NCBI RefSeq assembly: GCF_048771995.1
Contig: NC_133030.1
Location: 56,080,001-56,144,000 of the forward strand
Length of the DNA stretch: 64,000 bases
Reading direction: 5' to 3'
Source of the DNA: Taeniopygia guttata
Lineage: Eukaryota > Chordata > Aves > Passeriformes > Estrildidae
Position 1 is the stretch's first letter; each line of letters begins with the position of its first letter. The notes under the pieces are model-generated. The model worked only from the letters and a program-made list of their open reading frames with translations. It made no database searches and had not been told where the DNA came from. The position numbers and the translations under genes are program-made. Below are positions 26,141-40,605 of the stretch, piece by piece.

Positions 26141-29100
26141 CAGCTGTACTATTAGTTCAGTGTTCTCCAGATTTCCACGTTGTGGCATGTAGGATTTCCC
26201 TCTTTTTCATACAGTTTCCTGGCTTTTCTTTTGTAATTATGTAGTAGAAGTGGCTCTTAAAACTTTCTACAAGGGTATTATATCCATAACAAGAGCAATT
26301 CCATTTTAGTAGCAATTCAGATATAATGGAAAGACATATTAAATTGGAGGTGATGTTACAATAAAAATCATGCCATTATAAAAACAATAGAGCATTAAAA
26401 CCAGTATTATAACAGAAATATTTTAATAAAGGCACTAAATAAACCAAACAAAAGAAAACCAGGGATGAAACAGGGACAATAAGAGGTTTTTATTGCCATG
26501 CTGATTTTGTTTTGTTTTAATGTATTGATAGAATATTTCATTGCAACAGCTCCATAATTTTATCATAAATGTAAGCCATAAAGCATGCTTCTTGCAGGCA
26601 GTGTAATTATTTAATTTCCTTTCCAACGGTAGGAAAGGGCATGTGCAGTACATGGAAAAAGCAGGATGAATTATGGACTGGATGGAAATCCCTTCCTGCT
26701 ATGCAGGAGGCTGTATTTCCTGCATTTCCTCTGCCGGAGGAGATGTAGAGAGAACAGGGAGAGCTGCTCCACAAGGACCTGCCTGGGAGAGTGTGTGGCA
26801 TGAAAAAAACTGATGGCAGCATGGCCAGGAGTCCCCACAGTGCACCAAAAAAATAAGTGTGGGTAAAAAAAAATCCCTTCTGGAGAGAAGCAAATGATTC
26901 ATTAAAAGTGTGCTGAGTTGCAAAAGATGGAGCAATGAAATGTGATTTAATGCTGTGTTAAAAAACTTTTAAAAAGGTGTTAGACAGCTCACCTTTACCT
27001 TTTTTTATCTTTTACGTGAGTAAAGCCCCTTCCACAGAAGGCTGTAGAGAAAACTCCTGGTGTGAGATTTGCACACAGAGCTTTAATCCAGAATGTGCTC
27101 ATACCCCAGAGATGGGGTAAGAGTGGGGAGAGAAGACTCTTTTCAATCTGCTTTCATAACCTTACCAACACTTTGTTTTGAAATTTTGTAAGTGCAATTG
27201 AACCACAGAGTACAAGTGGGGAGTTTTCTACCTCAGTTTTGGGGCTCTGCTCCCAGGGATCCCAGCAAAAGTGAGGCTCTGGGAATTTGAGCTTGAAGGA
27301 CATTTTTCTGACTCCTTGGTAGCCTCTGAAGTGCTGGGAGCCCAGACTCCCATATCCCCAGCTGGACTCTATTGCCCTTATCACCTTCTTTACCCCTTTC
27401 CAGACACCCACCACACATTCTGTTACAGCACTGCTAAGTTGGCTTAAATAAATCTTTAGGGTGTGGAAAATCATGGGAATCATGTGGTCACATATAGTGG
27501 TTTTCAGTTCTAAATAATGAGTTCTTTATTTATTTAATAAACAATGGAAATATAAGCAATTGTCAATGAGTCTGACTGTGAGGATGGCAGCCCTTATGAT
27601 AAACTTTATTTTTAATGAACTTCATTCCAACACAAACCCTGAATTTTATTCTTCAGAATATATTGTAGGAAATCCTAGTCCTTTAAAAGCCTGGAAAGAC
27701 TAAGAAGCCACTGAAATCCGTAATTGAAATGCAAATGGGAAGCCCCTGGCACACCAAATCAATTTTTCTCTTAATAAGAGATGGAAATAGAATGTGACAT
27801 GGAAAGGTCCTGATGCTCTGCATAAAGACAAAGCTTTCTAAGTGGTCTGGTGCAAAACAGAAATTCCTGTTTGCCGTAGTCACACTTTTAAACCATTCTG
27901 TTACTATGTGATGATGTGACACAATTAAGAGGCTGCTGTTTGGTTACAGGAACCATTTTCTCCAAGGTGCAAATCTCCCTTAAGACCATAAAACAAGCAT
28001 TTCCAAGCTCACATCTGCAGTGCCTGGCCCAAGGTGAGTGCAGGAGCAGTGTCAGCTCTGTGTCTCATTGCCCTGGCTCTGCCCTGGCACTGGGATACCT
28101 GGAGCAGAGATAACCTCCTGTGCCTGGCTCATTCCCGATGCCCAACTCGCAGGATCGTGTTTCAGTGCTTGATCCAAAGATCACAGAAGTTAATGGAAAG
28201 ATTCACCTTGACTTCTGTCCATAATGAGGGTGGAGGAGAGCAGAGAGGATTGACTTTTTAGGAACTGAATGATTCATGTAATCAATAAATAGATAGAGTT
28301 AAACCATAGTCAAGCCAGGTATTGTGCTGAAGAGTTTTAAAGGAAACTTAACTTTCTGTACAAACCTTCTACAGATGGAGATTTTGGACCAGAAACAGGG
28401 TGTTTTTAATGTTTTATTTGCTTTTCAAAAACCATTTTCTCCTGTTTTATTTGAACTAACTTAACTGAAACTAATCAACCATAATTTCATTCAGAGCACA
28501 AGCACAAAGTTAGGTAGTGATATAGATTTTCTCATGCCTCCAATCAGAACAAAGATGATTAAATTCCTAAAAATTAAGAAAACAATCATTACAAAAACAA
28601 AGAAATATTTTTTGGTTGTGAAAGTGCTTTCTGCTGGATCAACGTAAGAATGAGGAGGATTATGAGGGTGAGAGTTCTGGCAATAAAGATTATATGTGGT
28701 CAGAGCAGGGTCAGGGGATCCATTGTGATGTTTGAAACCTGTCATGGGGTCAGCCCAGCAAAGCCTTCCCAATTTCTATTCCCTGCCCCTAATTCTGCTC
28801 AGGTCAGATGTGGTACTCATCCCCCATGTGCCTCAATGCCCCCTCTGCCTGAAGTACAAAGCCTCTTCTCTCAGCTCTCCATCAAAACTCACCTTGAGTG
28901 GCAGTGCTGGGATGCACTTCACACATCTTTATGTCTGAAATATAATAAAAGCTCCATACAGGGCCATTTAAGACTGTGAGAGCTGGATGGTGTGTGTGAC
29001 CTTGATGTACAAAATGCCATCTTCACTTTTCCATTTTCCTCCCTTAGCAGAGAATAATTACATTAGTGGGAGATTTCAATCCTAGAGCAAGCTGCCCCAC

Positions 29101-29394
29101 TGACATGAACAGGAATATTCTGGTGATTGATTTCAGTGGCTTTTAGATCACACTTGGGAATCCTAACCCTGCACGATGCTGGAATAATTCCACTGGGGTT
29201 ACCTCAGGGTACACTTCCCATGAGGACTCTGGGGAGCTCCAGAGTCTCAAAATGGGGTTGCAAGGTGTTGCAGAGGAAAATGTGACAGCAACACTGAGAG
29301 CCACACAAACACTGACATGGGTTTTCAGATTGCTGTCCATACTGCTGGTGTGCTCATTTGATCCTCACCAGGACATAGGTTAATGGCTTTTGAA

Positions 29395-29630
29395 ATGACA
29401 GATTTGATATTAGGAAGAAATTCTTTACTCAGGGAGTGGTGAGGCAGTAGAACAGGTTGCCCAGAGAGGCTGTGGAATCCTTTCATCCCTGGAAGTGTTC
29501 CCAGGTCACACTGGATGGGGCTTTGAACAACCTGGTGTGGTGAAGTGTCCCTGCCCATGGTCAGAGGGGTTCGAACTGAGTGGACCCTTCCACCCAAAGC
29601 ATTCTATAACTCCATAATCAGCATAAGGTG
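29395..29630 (+). mobile_element. CR1 LINE 3' fragment
   Basis: Ordered CR1 blocks: ATTAGGAAGAAATTCTTTAC, GGTTGCCCAGAGAGGCTGTG, GGAAGTGTTCCCAGGTC, GGATGGGGCTTTGAACAACC, then TTCGAACTGAGTGG and a decayed ATTCTATAACTCCATAA tail. 5'-truncated with an intact 3' end. Moderate divergence. Confidence 0.88.
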
Positions 29631-32600
29631 AAATCCTGGCTGTAATCCTGAATCCAGCAAGGTGAGTCTGCCTTTATCCATGTATGATTTTGCCTTTCCT
29701 CACTGCACAGACATGTTTTAACTCTGCCATTTGTTTCATTCCCCATTCAGCACAGGAAAAAAGTCTTTATTTATTGGTCTTGCCTCATACTGATTTGTTA
29801 ATTATAAGGTTTAGCTGCTATATATGTAAATTCATATAAATTGTGTAAAAAGGTTATGAAGAGAAAAGTAGAAAGGGAATGAAAATGCCATTGTTTCAAT
29901 CCTGCTGCATTTTCAATATGAGAAGTATTTTACCTGGTAAAAGACTATCTATTATGGACTGTGCTGCATAAGTTTTTCTCCTCCTAGTACCCATTCAACA
30001 AATTAAATACCTTGCTGTGGGTTAAATGCAATGTCAGATCATTCTGTCTCTCAAGAGAAATATTTAAATGGGTGGTTATTTCATGGGAAAAAAATGATTC
30101 ACATTCCCCGGCCATTAAGGAAATACCAGCAAAAGTTACATGGTATTAAAAATATAGGAGTTGGGTTTGCAAGACAGTGTTCAATCACTGTAGCCTTGAA
30201 CAGCAGGTTAAAGTCAGGGAGGGCAGTAAATCCAGCCATGGCTCTTTAACCAGTAGAGCCAGAAGCATGGATCTTGTGCAAAAAAAAATAATTTAAAGGG
30301 GAGGAAAGTAATTTCCAAAGCTTATTCAGAGATAAATAGGAAAAAACTGACTAGATGTAGAGGTTCCAGCCCTCATGAGGTTGACAGGTATGGATGTAGC
30401 TCTGAACAGGCTCCGTGGATGTGAGGCAGGACCCTGGCCCAGTGCTGAGCACGCTGACCATCAGCCAGCACAGCACCCTGACATGGCTCTGGCTCCACAC
30501 CTGCACGATCCTGGGCAGGCAGCCCAGGGGAGGGAGGATTCTTGAAAGAGTAAATGGCTTTTATCCCCAGATCAATCCCCAAATCAAGCAAGTATGTGAA
30601 TTAGCAACATCAGGGATCCTTCCTCTTTGAATAAAATCTCTAAACTGAGACATAGAAGACCATAGGGAGTAAGAGTAAAGCAAAATGGAGCCCATTGGAA
30701 TAGCTGACCTACACATATTCCTGAGTCCTTTGTTGTAGGAAAAGCTTTAAGTTAGCTCTTTCTCTGGGTTTTTGTGGGGGGATTTGCACCTTCTGCCATG
30801 TATAGCACAACGCTGCTGAGTTTTGGTAAAAAAAGACCATTAATCTTGGCTGATCTCAAATTTCAGAACAAAAGTTCACCCTTGCTCCCATTCACATTTC
30901 ACTTACTCCTGCAAGATGATGTACAACTTGGGGATAAAAAGAAGAGAAGAATAAAAGAGTATGTACCCATAAAGAGCAAATGGAAAAATAAACACACAAG
31001 AAAAGGAGGTGGATAGCTGCTTTCTTGTCACTGGATTTTGTATTTAACCACCTCAGATGATTATCCTGTCCAAGTCCCCTGATCAGAGCCCAGTCAGTGA
31101 CAGCAGAGTGCTCGGGGCCATCTACAGTCAGGTCTTCAAAACCTCCAAGGATGGAGACTGTGCAGCCTCTCTGTCCCAAAGTTTGACCACCCTCCTAGGA
31201 ACCCAGGCCTGGAAACTACCTCCAGAATTACCACATCTGGTTCCTGCATCATGTAAGATCCCTCCCTTGTCAGCTGGTACAAACCCTGTTTGGCTCTGTA
31301 CAACTCTGTTTTTATTACCAAGCTGTTCCATTTTTTCTGATGGCAAGAAATCCTCCTGCTATTTCCAAGTCAAGTGTATTTGTAGACCATTTGCTCCTGT
31401 GCCACCACTTCTGCTAGTTCCTCCCAGGTGATGATCATAATATATCATCATAATCCTTGATCATAAAGGCCTAAAGTTTTTGTTTGCAATTAATTCAACA
31501 TTTTTTCAGGTCTTCTTTGGTTCAAGTGTTGGTTGGTGGTTTTCTTCAGTTTTCTTTTTTTTATGAAATATTTCCCTTTTTCCCCTGGCAGCTACACATC
31601 TGCTGGAAGTCTGAAGTATTCTGGAAGTACTCAGACTCTGCAGCAAGTCTTAATACAGGTTCTAAGTATGAATGAAGGCCTTTAAGGGGAAAAAAAAAAG
31701 CCTATTTATTTAGCTAAACCTCATCAACAGAAGCAAGCTCAGTTCTAGCTTCATAAGCAAATACACAGAAAATAGAATTCTTTCTCAGGCAATACTTGGA
31801 AAATCCTGCAAACCTGCAGCTGGAAGCAGCGCTCACTGAACACAGACACAAAGCCAGGCTGCAGTAGCTGTCAAACACCAGCAAGGGGAGATGAGGCTGC
31901 TCCAAAGCACTTTCCTACCACTTCCCAACCACTGGCAAGGTCAGGGTTTGTTTGTTTTCCTCTCCAAAAAGAAAGCCTCTGGTTTGCACACAGACTCATT
32001 CTTGCACAGGCATTTGACAGCAGTTTAATTGTAGCTAATAAACAGTGAGAGTTAAGGTTTTTTTCCTGTATTTCTGGGTTTCCAATTCTTTCTCTAAATG
32101 GAAAGCTCATGCTGGGAGGGTGACACTCTGATAATGGCTCTCCAAATACCCCCAGCACCCCATGCATCTGCAGAGGAGAGCTGCTGGAAACACACACAGT
32201 GGGACAGTGGGTCACATATCTCAAATCTCTCCCCCCAGATGATGCAGAGCCTTGGGGCAGGTGTACAGCCACACACAGCAGTGCAGGGCTGTGCCACCCT
32301 GTGCCACTGTCCTTCCACAGAAGCAGCTCCACTGGACACCCCTGGGGACAGAGCAGCCCCAGCCCCACACCTCCGCAGCCCGGCCAGAGAAAAGCAGCAG
32401 GTCCATGATCCCTTCCCTCACCAGGCAAATCCCAGCCTCTCATGCACCTGAGTATGTGAAAGAGACAAGCACAGGCCAAGAAATGCCTTGTGAAGCCTTT
32501 GTAATTTGTAATGGCTTCCTTGGGTCCAGCACCACCAAAGATGTGACCGAGCTGCATCACCCTCTGTGCTGCGGCTGCACAATGCTGAGCAAACCAGGTG

Positions 32601-33149
32601 AAAAAAGACATCACCTGCTACTACTGCATCTTCTCATCATTTCTGACTGACATGAAGGCACAGAGGTCAGAACCTCTCCCTGGTTCAGCTAGTCACAATG
32701 CACACTGCTCTGTGGCATCCAACTCTGATACCACAGAACAAGCACAATAGGGCTGTGACCCTTCTGTAGAGTTTATTCTGCAATAGATGATGAAGTCCTT
32801 CAGTCTTTTCACTTTCACTGGTTGAATATAATATCACACAGGCCACAGAGGGGCCTGAATGCCTTGAGGACAGCCACACAGGAAGCTGGAAGCAGCACGA
32901 GTTCTTTAACACAGACTCTCAACTTTTATGCACTAATGAAAGGATCCATTTTTGGATCAATCCTTTATATCAGAGTTGCACTGCAAAAATATTGAATTCC
33001 TGGTCAGCTTCCACAGTCTTCATTGCTTGATCAGCACTGATTGTGTGCATTATTACAAGAAAAAAAAAAATCAATCAGTCAATGCTGTATCTTTCTTCCC
33101 TTTTTCACAGTGGTATCACTTTATCTTCCCCCAGTGCTTTCAGATGTCT

Positions 33150-33265
33150 CATAACAACAGCTTGTGAGCACCTCATAATCTTTAACATGTCTTACAACAG
33201 ACCAGTGAGGTGTGACAAGTTTATTATCCCCATTAGAAGACCAAGCATGAGAAAAAAAAAAAGTT
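33150..33265 (-). mobile_element. MIR-like SINE remnant
   Basis: The plus strand carries the reverse complement of the MIR core: a TTTAACATGTCTTACAACAG block, CAGTGAGGTGTGACAAG, then TTTATTATCCCCATTAGAAG. In MIR the same order is AATCCTCACAACAACCCTATGAGGTA then ATTATCCCCATTTTACAGA. Strongly diverged, consistent with an ancient insertion shared across amniotes. Family assignment is by memory. Confidence 0.5.
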
Positions 33266-35257
33266 TTTTATTCACCAAAGCCATTTAAAACCATTAAACC
33301 CTGACAGCTAATTCCCAGAGATGGCAAATAAAACACCATCAGCAAAGGGACATCAGTGGGACTTACTTTCTCAAGTGGAAGTCAGGGCTCTGAGCAATGT
33401 GTAGTTGTAGATGGGCACAACTTCTCCAGGCCTCAGCATGAAGTCTCTGTGGGAGCCAACACTCAGCCCAATGTCAGGCTTCAGGTCAGTGTCTTGCCCA
33501 CCAAACCATCTTCAGAAGACAGGGTTAGCAAAATGATCCAGTGAGGAGGAGCGGGGATATGGAACTTACTCTACTTCTGCAGACACCCAGAACTGGAGCA
33601 GTACAAATATTGCCAGTGATCTTAACCAAAGACTGATGATCTATTTTTGCCCAGTTAACATTTTTGCTTGTTTGAAATTTTGGGGAAGCTCTGTAAATTT
33701 CAGGATTGTCAGCATTTGTCACCATTATTTTAAAGAGTCTCATCCCATTCTTCCCAGAGCCTTACATTGCCATTCTGCACTTGCCATGTTCCCACCTTGC
33801 CATTCTTCTGAGACCATCTGGTTTTCAATGTGGAATAATGCCCAGGCTGAGCACCAGGGGAGGGGGGCACAGGGGACAGGGAGCAGGTTCAGTGGGTCAA
33901 ACCTGAAACAGGAGTCCAGCTCCTCATTCCTACAAATGAAAGGCAGCAGAGTGCCCATCTAATGGGACACCAGAGCTACCTTAACCCCTAGGCAGGAGCT
34001 GCTGCCATGGTTTGCATACAGTGGCATGGCAGAGTAGCTGGGTGTCCATCTCAATTATTTGTCTGGCATTCATTGTAACAGTAACTGAGAAGCCTCATGA
34101 TCTTTCATGTATTTGTCCATATATCAGCCAGGTTCAGATGTTTAATTATGCCCTGTTTCATGGGAAGGAGCACCAAGGATAAAACATATTGAGAGCATGT
34201 CCCCAGCAACCAATTCAACGCCCAAGAAAGTTTGAATTTTCTAAATCAGACACTTACAACTATAATTTCAGGGGTGGAGGATTTTATTTACTGAAAACCT
34301 ACCCAGTACTCCAGGTGGAAAATACATTAAGATTTATGCTTGGATGTAATGCCAGTAATGCGAGAAGCATGGAAATATCTTAGTTGGATAGATGTTGGAA
34401 GAGTCTCCTTTCCAGCAGGCATGTGATTACTACAGCCTGTTCTGCTACAGCCACCAAACCAGATTAAATCTATTTACACATCCCTATCCACCTCTGGCTG
34501 AAGGGAAATGGTAGCTTGCCCAGGACAGAAGTAAAATTTTCAATAAATTGGAGAATTTATTTGGGTTCCAAAATACCTGGACACCTCCTGCACCTCAGCA
34601 GAACTAGACAAACTCTTATCCATTTCCAGTTGGAGATTAGAAGTCCAAAAGTCTTGAATTCTTGCTGAATGAAGGCTGATTTTTCATGATCAAGTATACT
34701 AGATTTCCATCCAGATCACAAATCTGGCCTGAACATTTCCCTTGAAGCTAACCTTGAATGTCACAAAAATACTTAGGTCTCCTTGACCGAGTGATATTGT
34801 TTAAGGTGATAAAATGTGAGCAAAAATTAATGGGTTGGTTGGTTACATGAATATTCCTCCCTGAAGTATTATGGTGACATTTCTTCTCTTAATGCCTCAG
34901 TGATTTTGTTGAAGTTGCTGAATATTGTCTTATGTATTAATTAGAGATTTGAGAGGGAAAAAGAAATGTTAAAAAAATAAATCAATTTCCTATCCAGGCC
35001 TTTCTGTAGCAACCTTACCTGCTGTCTGAGGACTCTACAATATGCTGAGGAAAAAACATTTTGTGGGAGCCTCTGGTTAAAATACAGGCAGCACTCCAGC
35101 AGGTTTCTAATAGCTCTGTGAGGAACAAAACCAGTGATAAATAGGTATAGCAAAGTTCTGGATGTATTTTCCAAGACCTGAGCTAATAAATTCTGCACAC
35201 ATAAGATATAAGCAGCTCACCAAGTCAGTGTATGTATAAAATTCAACACTAATTAAC

Positions 35258-35273
35258 TGTGTGTGTGTGTGTG
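35258..35273 (+). repeat. (TG)8 microsatellite
   Basis: Eight perfect TG units. A second GT tract of seven units lies at 52100-52113. Confidence 0.9.
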
Positions 35274-36429
35274 AACTTTGAATTGATAAAAAAACATGTG
35301 TTGTTAATTTAATAAATCCTCACTTATGTGGCAAGTAGCAGTGACCACCACAAGAAGAATTACAAATGGACCCTTTTCTAATCCTCATAATCCTGCGCTG
35401 GAGAGATGCACCTAATTGGGCTCATTAAAAGTAAACATTGATTGCCAGGACCACTGGGATCCTTAAAGGGGCTGTGAAGTTGTGAAGATCCCTGCATTCT
35501 GATCTCCAGAGCAGCAGACATTGTTTGTTGCTTTTGGTCCACAAAAACTGCTGGCAGCAAGTACTGCACAAGGAACAAGGAAGGGTGTGGGGCTACATTT
35601 ACAGGTAAAAGGCCATAAATAGGGAACATTACCATGCTCAGGTTACTTTAACCTCAGTGTGACTGCTGGGGGATGCAGACCACAAAAAAAATGTTGAAAT
35701 AAGGGAATTAAGGACCTCTGAACTGTGATTTATTATTGTTAAGACTTTGGGTCTGTTTCACCAACATTTTATGTTTTGTAAGTCATTAGCAACTGCAAAA
35801 TGAGTGTAGGAAAACATGGGCAAATCAATAGTGTATTACATAGGCATCAGTAATTACATAGCAGTGGGGAATTGGATCTTGGGACTTTTCAATTATTTTC
35901 TGTTGCAAATGATGTACAGGCACCTTTTGGGAAATCATGTTTTGGCCAAACACTACATATTTGCTCAGTGTGAGTCAGTGTTATGGAGGTAATCAAATAA
36001 TATGAATCTTTCTGGACTTAAAAATTCTATCACTCTCTAAACCTCCATCTCTGAGTCAAAGGCAAAAAAAATGTCATTGGCTTATTACACAGTCTGAACG
36101 TCATCTGGCTGGAAAGCTCATGTCATTGTGAGTGTTTGGACATAGCCCTGGACATCCAATTCAATGCACACTTTTCCGTGTGTAATTTGCCTGCTTTTAA
36201 AGCCAGTTTCCAACTCTTTCTTCCATAGAACACGTAAACTTAATTAGTCTTTCTGTATTCCAGAGCTATACAGATATATGTACACTTTGATTACATCTAA
36301 AAAACCTACTGCACATCAGGGGCACTCTGGTAATAGTTTAAAATAAGTGTTCCTAATTTGCAAAAATAAAGACCACAGTGTGATCTAGTGTGGATGTCAC
36401 AGAGCAGCATCCAATGGGAGAGTGACATT

Positions 36430-36716
36430 TCACACAGGTAGATAGTGGTAGGACTAGGGGAGATAGTTTTAAGCTAAAAGAGGAGAGATTTAGGTTAGCT
36501 GTTAGAAAGAAGTCATTACTGTGAGGGTGGTGAGACCATGGCACAGGTTGCCTAGAGAAGTTTTAGCTGCTCCATGCTTGGAAGTGTTCAAGGGCAGGCT
36601 GGGTGGGGCTTTGAGCAAGCTGGTCTGTGTAGAAGGTGTCTCTGCTCATGGCAAGGGGTTGGAACCAGAGGGTCTTTAAAGCCCCTTACAACCCAGACTA
36701 TTCTTTGATTCTGTGA
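36430..36716 (+). mobile_element. CR1 LINE 3' fragment
   Basis: Starts near GGTAGATAGTGGTAGGACTA and runs through AGATTTAGGTTAGCTGTTAG, GCACAGGTTGCCTAGAGAAG, GGTGGGGCTTTGAGCAAGC and GGTTGGAACCAGAGGGTC to TTCTTTGATTCTGTGA. This is about 290 bases of the CR1 3' end, in the same orientation as the copies at 29.4 and 40.7 kb. Confidence 0.88.
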
Positions 36717-39700
36717 TAAATTGAGTCCCACCCATTTGCCATGGTCCGTGTGAGCACACACAAGCTCCAGTTTACTCTGGAGCTGCTGGTGTGCAGTCAC
36801 TTGCTCAACAGCCAGAGTTGCATGTCCTCTCTGAGCCCTTTCCATTATCTACTGCCCTTAGTTTCCTGCACCAAAAATCTCTTGGGTTGCTAGGAGCCAC
36901 CGGAGGTTGTCCCAGTTTGTCCCGGTGCTGCTTATGCTGGTGTCACAGAGGTGCACGAAGCCCAGATGCAGAGAATTCTCCTGCAGGGATGTAGCAGCTC
37001 TGCCTCCTCCAGGACATCAGGAAAATGTTTCTGCGCAGGCTGAGGTGCAAACATGGGAGGCACTTCATGTTTCATTGAAGCTTGACTGCAGAAAGAAGTG
37101 GAAGTGTCAAAAAGGATTAGTGTGTCAGTGGTTAAAATGGTTGTAGCATGAAGGGACTGAGGGCTGCCAAAACCAAAATAACAAGAAAGTGTCTCTGAAG
37201 GCACTCCTGATGCATGGCTTTGACAGATGTGCAGCTCCTCGCTAACAACCAGCGGAGAGCAGGCTGCAACAACCTCTCTGGCCTGGGACCAGGGGGAGAT
37301 TTGGGATGAATCCTGTAGGCATTTTATTTAAAACTAGCTCATTTGGTCAGATCAGAGACATTTCTGCCACTGCACCATTGCAACCATTGCAAGCAAAACG
37401 AATGGGGCTGAGCATATGAACACAGACCACATCTTTTGCAGTTTTAGACTTTAGCAGGACCCAGGTCTGGTGGGTATCAGTGATTCTGTGGCCTTCAGCA
37501 TGAGAATCCCATGTAAGACTATCCCATGGTTGGAGTGTCTGCGCTCTCACTGGAATATATCAGGACAGTCACAGGCTGCAGTTTGGACACTTTTGCTGGG
37601 AGCTCACAGAGACCCCCACCATGGGCACTTGCTAGGGTCAGTATTCTTTGACTCCTCTAGCTGATGAAGGAGAAGAAAGGTTTTATTCAGAAGACACCCT
37701 CAATTCAATTCACCCTCTGAATTCAACCCTCACCTTCCATGCTTACATGGGAAGTACCAGAAAAAGAAATTTCCATTCTGAGTATGCAGCAGTGCTTATC
37801 TATTCCTGTTCCCTCCAGTTCACCACCCTCACAAGAATTCTACTTCAGCATCAGCTTTGACCCAGACTTACCTAGTTTCACTCCCTCTTCTAAGAGCTGG
37901 GGAACCATGAGCTGTGTTTGATAAGGGCATCTCTGTATCTCTGCTGCATGTCTGGTGTCTGCCATGCATCCTGCTCTTGTTTTCCACATTTTTACCTGCC
38001 TGGCAGGCAGGCTCCGAACCACTCACCAAGAATGTGATAGCCTTGAATGCCAGCTGGGATAACTTAGACAGCACTGAGACACACATTTTGGGGGAATTGG
38101 AAGATTAAATAATACCAAAAAAAAATAAACACAAAAAGATAAATGCAGCTTGCTATTATGTAACTTCTGTTTCTGCCTGATTTTTTTCTTTTGGAGCTGT
38201 TTTTCCCAGCAAAAATAGAGTGAAACCACGATGTTAGATGTGCATTCAAGCCTGTGTAGTGCTCGAACTCCCTGCTGCTTCATATTTATTAATTGAGAAA
38301 TCCTTGGGCAAATTGCCACTCAGGCCTCAGTGTTGATAAATTCAGGAGTTGTTGGCACTCCAGCAGCATGCAAAGAAGCTGAACAGGACTGATTACAGTG
38401 TGCAGCTCTATCTGCAGAAGGTTGATTATATGGTTTGCTTCCTAATTAAATATCTAAGCATCCGTTTACTGAGGAAAGTGAAATTGAGGAATTGTCATTT
38501 ATGGCAGCCGTGTGTGGAATAAGAGAGCCAGTGTGAAAATTCCTGGACCACAAAGACACTGTATTGGCCAAGCCCTCTCCAAAAAGCAGGCTGGAGCACA
38601 AATGCAGTTTTGCATAATGAACATATCCTAAACCTTGTCACTCACAAGAGTGAGATGAAATTGGATGTGGAAGAAGCAGTAAAATCAGCTTCTGTCTCAG
38701 CTTCTGGTGTGGGCTGGGATGGAGCTGTGCTCGTGAGCAAGAGTTGCCACAGCATCATTTTCTGCTGGCACATCACAGGGATGCAGCAGAGGGACTTTCT
38801 GCAATGATGCCTCAGGGGATAAAAATCTCAGTTCCAGATATTACTCCTGAAGGATGGCGTGCAAGAGGCTCACTGCTCAGAGGAGGAGAGGCAAGGGGGA
38901 GGGAGGGAGGGCAAATGTCTTCAGCAATGTCTTTTCTCTTGTTCTCTCAGTACTTTGTCACTCCCCCTTGATGCTGAATCAGACATTTACAAGCATCCCC
39001 AAAAGAAATTACCAGATGGGCTCAGCAGGATATCTGGGAATGATTTCCCCCTTCACAACTATGCATTAGGTTTCATCCTGATCTTTAGCATTTAACAGCA
39101 TTATTTCTAATGTGGATAATTAAAAATTAAAGTAAAATGGCGCTGCAGATTTTTTTTGTGGAGTAGTTGTGAAAGCTAAAGGATGCTGCCATGAGAATAA
39201 ATTACTATAAATTAGCCATCAATAACTTTAAATATGATGATTAGAACACAGGAATGTCTGAAAAGGGCTTCTGAAGGACTCTGGGCACTGAGAATTGCTA
39301 CACTGTGTGAAGTCTACCACATTTAGAAATGGAATTGTATGATATGATTGCCTGTAATAGGGGACTGGATTTAATGCCTACTGCATCTTTTTCCTTCCCA
39401 GTCAGCATTTAGCAAGTCTCCAAATTAATTTCTTCATTGTTGATTTTAAGGACTGTCATTTTGACACAACACAATCTCCATTAATGATGTCAATATCTTC
39501 TCTGGTCAAACAATGCCAGGGAAAAAAAAGGTCACTAAAATGTTTGAGGACCAGAACTAAAACAAGCTTTTACTTCTTTTTATTTCACTTGGATGAACTC
39601 CTGTCTTGTTATTGTTGTTGTTATTTTTCAGCTCAGCTCAGCCTGATACAGTTGATGGAAAAAGTGTAAGTGAACAATTAGCAGAAAGAAAGGAAAGGCT

Positions 39701-40605
39701 GAACAGGACCAACATCACCAATGGTGATCCCAAAAATGATTATTCTGCTTTGTGATCCTATTCAAGCTCATGCTTGGACAACTTGGGCCAAATCAGCACC
39801 TTCCATTGCATTTAACAGAGCTAATTCCATTTGGAGTTGAGGCCAGGTGAGGCTCTACAGAGCTGCTTCTCAAAAATCCACCTCTTACATCAAACACATG
39901 ACTTAACCTCCATTTTCCTTACAGCCCTTTGGTAGAAAAAAGGCCACCAGATAAATATTACAGTGTCTGTGGTACAGCAGATGGTATTTGCAAAAATTAA
40001 GAGAATGTTATAAGCACAAAATTATTAGGAAAAGACACAATCAATACATGGGAAATGCACAGAGTTTAGCTGCAAATTTAGAGGTGAGAAGAATATGAAG
40101 CATTTCAGAGATGAAAAGAAATCACAAAAATAAACAAATTGCATAGTACTGGACTATTAAATATTATTACTCTACCAAGAACCCAAAGTAAGTAGTAGTG
40201 GAGGTTGACTATATGTGGCTTTCTGTAAAAAATAGCATATGGTTTAAAGGAAACCAAGGTCACGTAAAGTTGGCAAGTTTATGTAAAAAAAGAAAACAGA
40301 TGCAATAGAGACTGAAGAGCAAGTTTCTCTAAGAATAAGTAGAGGCACAGAAGCACAAATGGTTCAGTAATTCCCAAGGAGCTGGTTGGAGCTGATTGTG
40401 CTATTTAAGCTATGTGTCTTGTAGGTTACTAATGCGAGCAACAGTCTGCCTGCTGCATTTTAAATTACCAGCCACTGCCAGCCCATTGTTTTATGTGATT
40501 CCCCCTCTGAATAGATATATTTATTCATAAATAGCTGGCTGTTTAGTGAGTCTCCCTCTGCTTTTAGAACTCACTAAACCATCTATTTCCTCAGTCAATT
40601 TGCAC
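36717..40605. other. Intergenic, no gene seen
   Basis: Nothing beyond short overlapping open frames and a small GGGA-rich tract near 38890-38910. Confidence 0.55.

Larger units (their letters stand above)
24846..29394. other. Intergenic, no gene seen
   Basis: Contains a poly(T) tract and a 21-bp-period duplication. The segment at about 25160-25450 has slightly more CpG and an open frame of 92 codons on the plus strand, but no family resemblance. Confidence 0.55.
29631..36429. other. Intergenic, no gene seen
   Basis: Includes the MIR-like remnant at 33.2 kb and the longest open frame of the window (31871-32614, minus, 247 codons), which has no recognisable domain. Confidence 0.55.

Noticed and set aside
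29325..29597. Minus-strand frame of 90 codons
   Set aside because: Antisense to a CR1 3' fragment.
36588..36845. Minus-strand frame of 85 codons
   Set aside because: It lies antisense to a CR1 3' fragment, not a gene.
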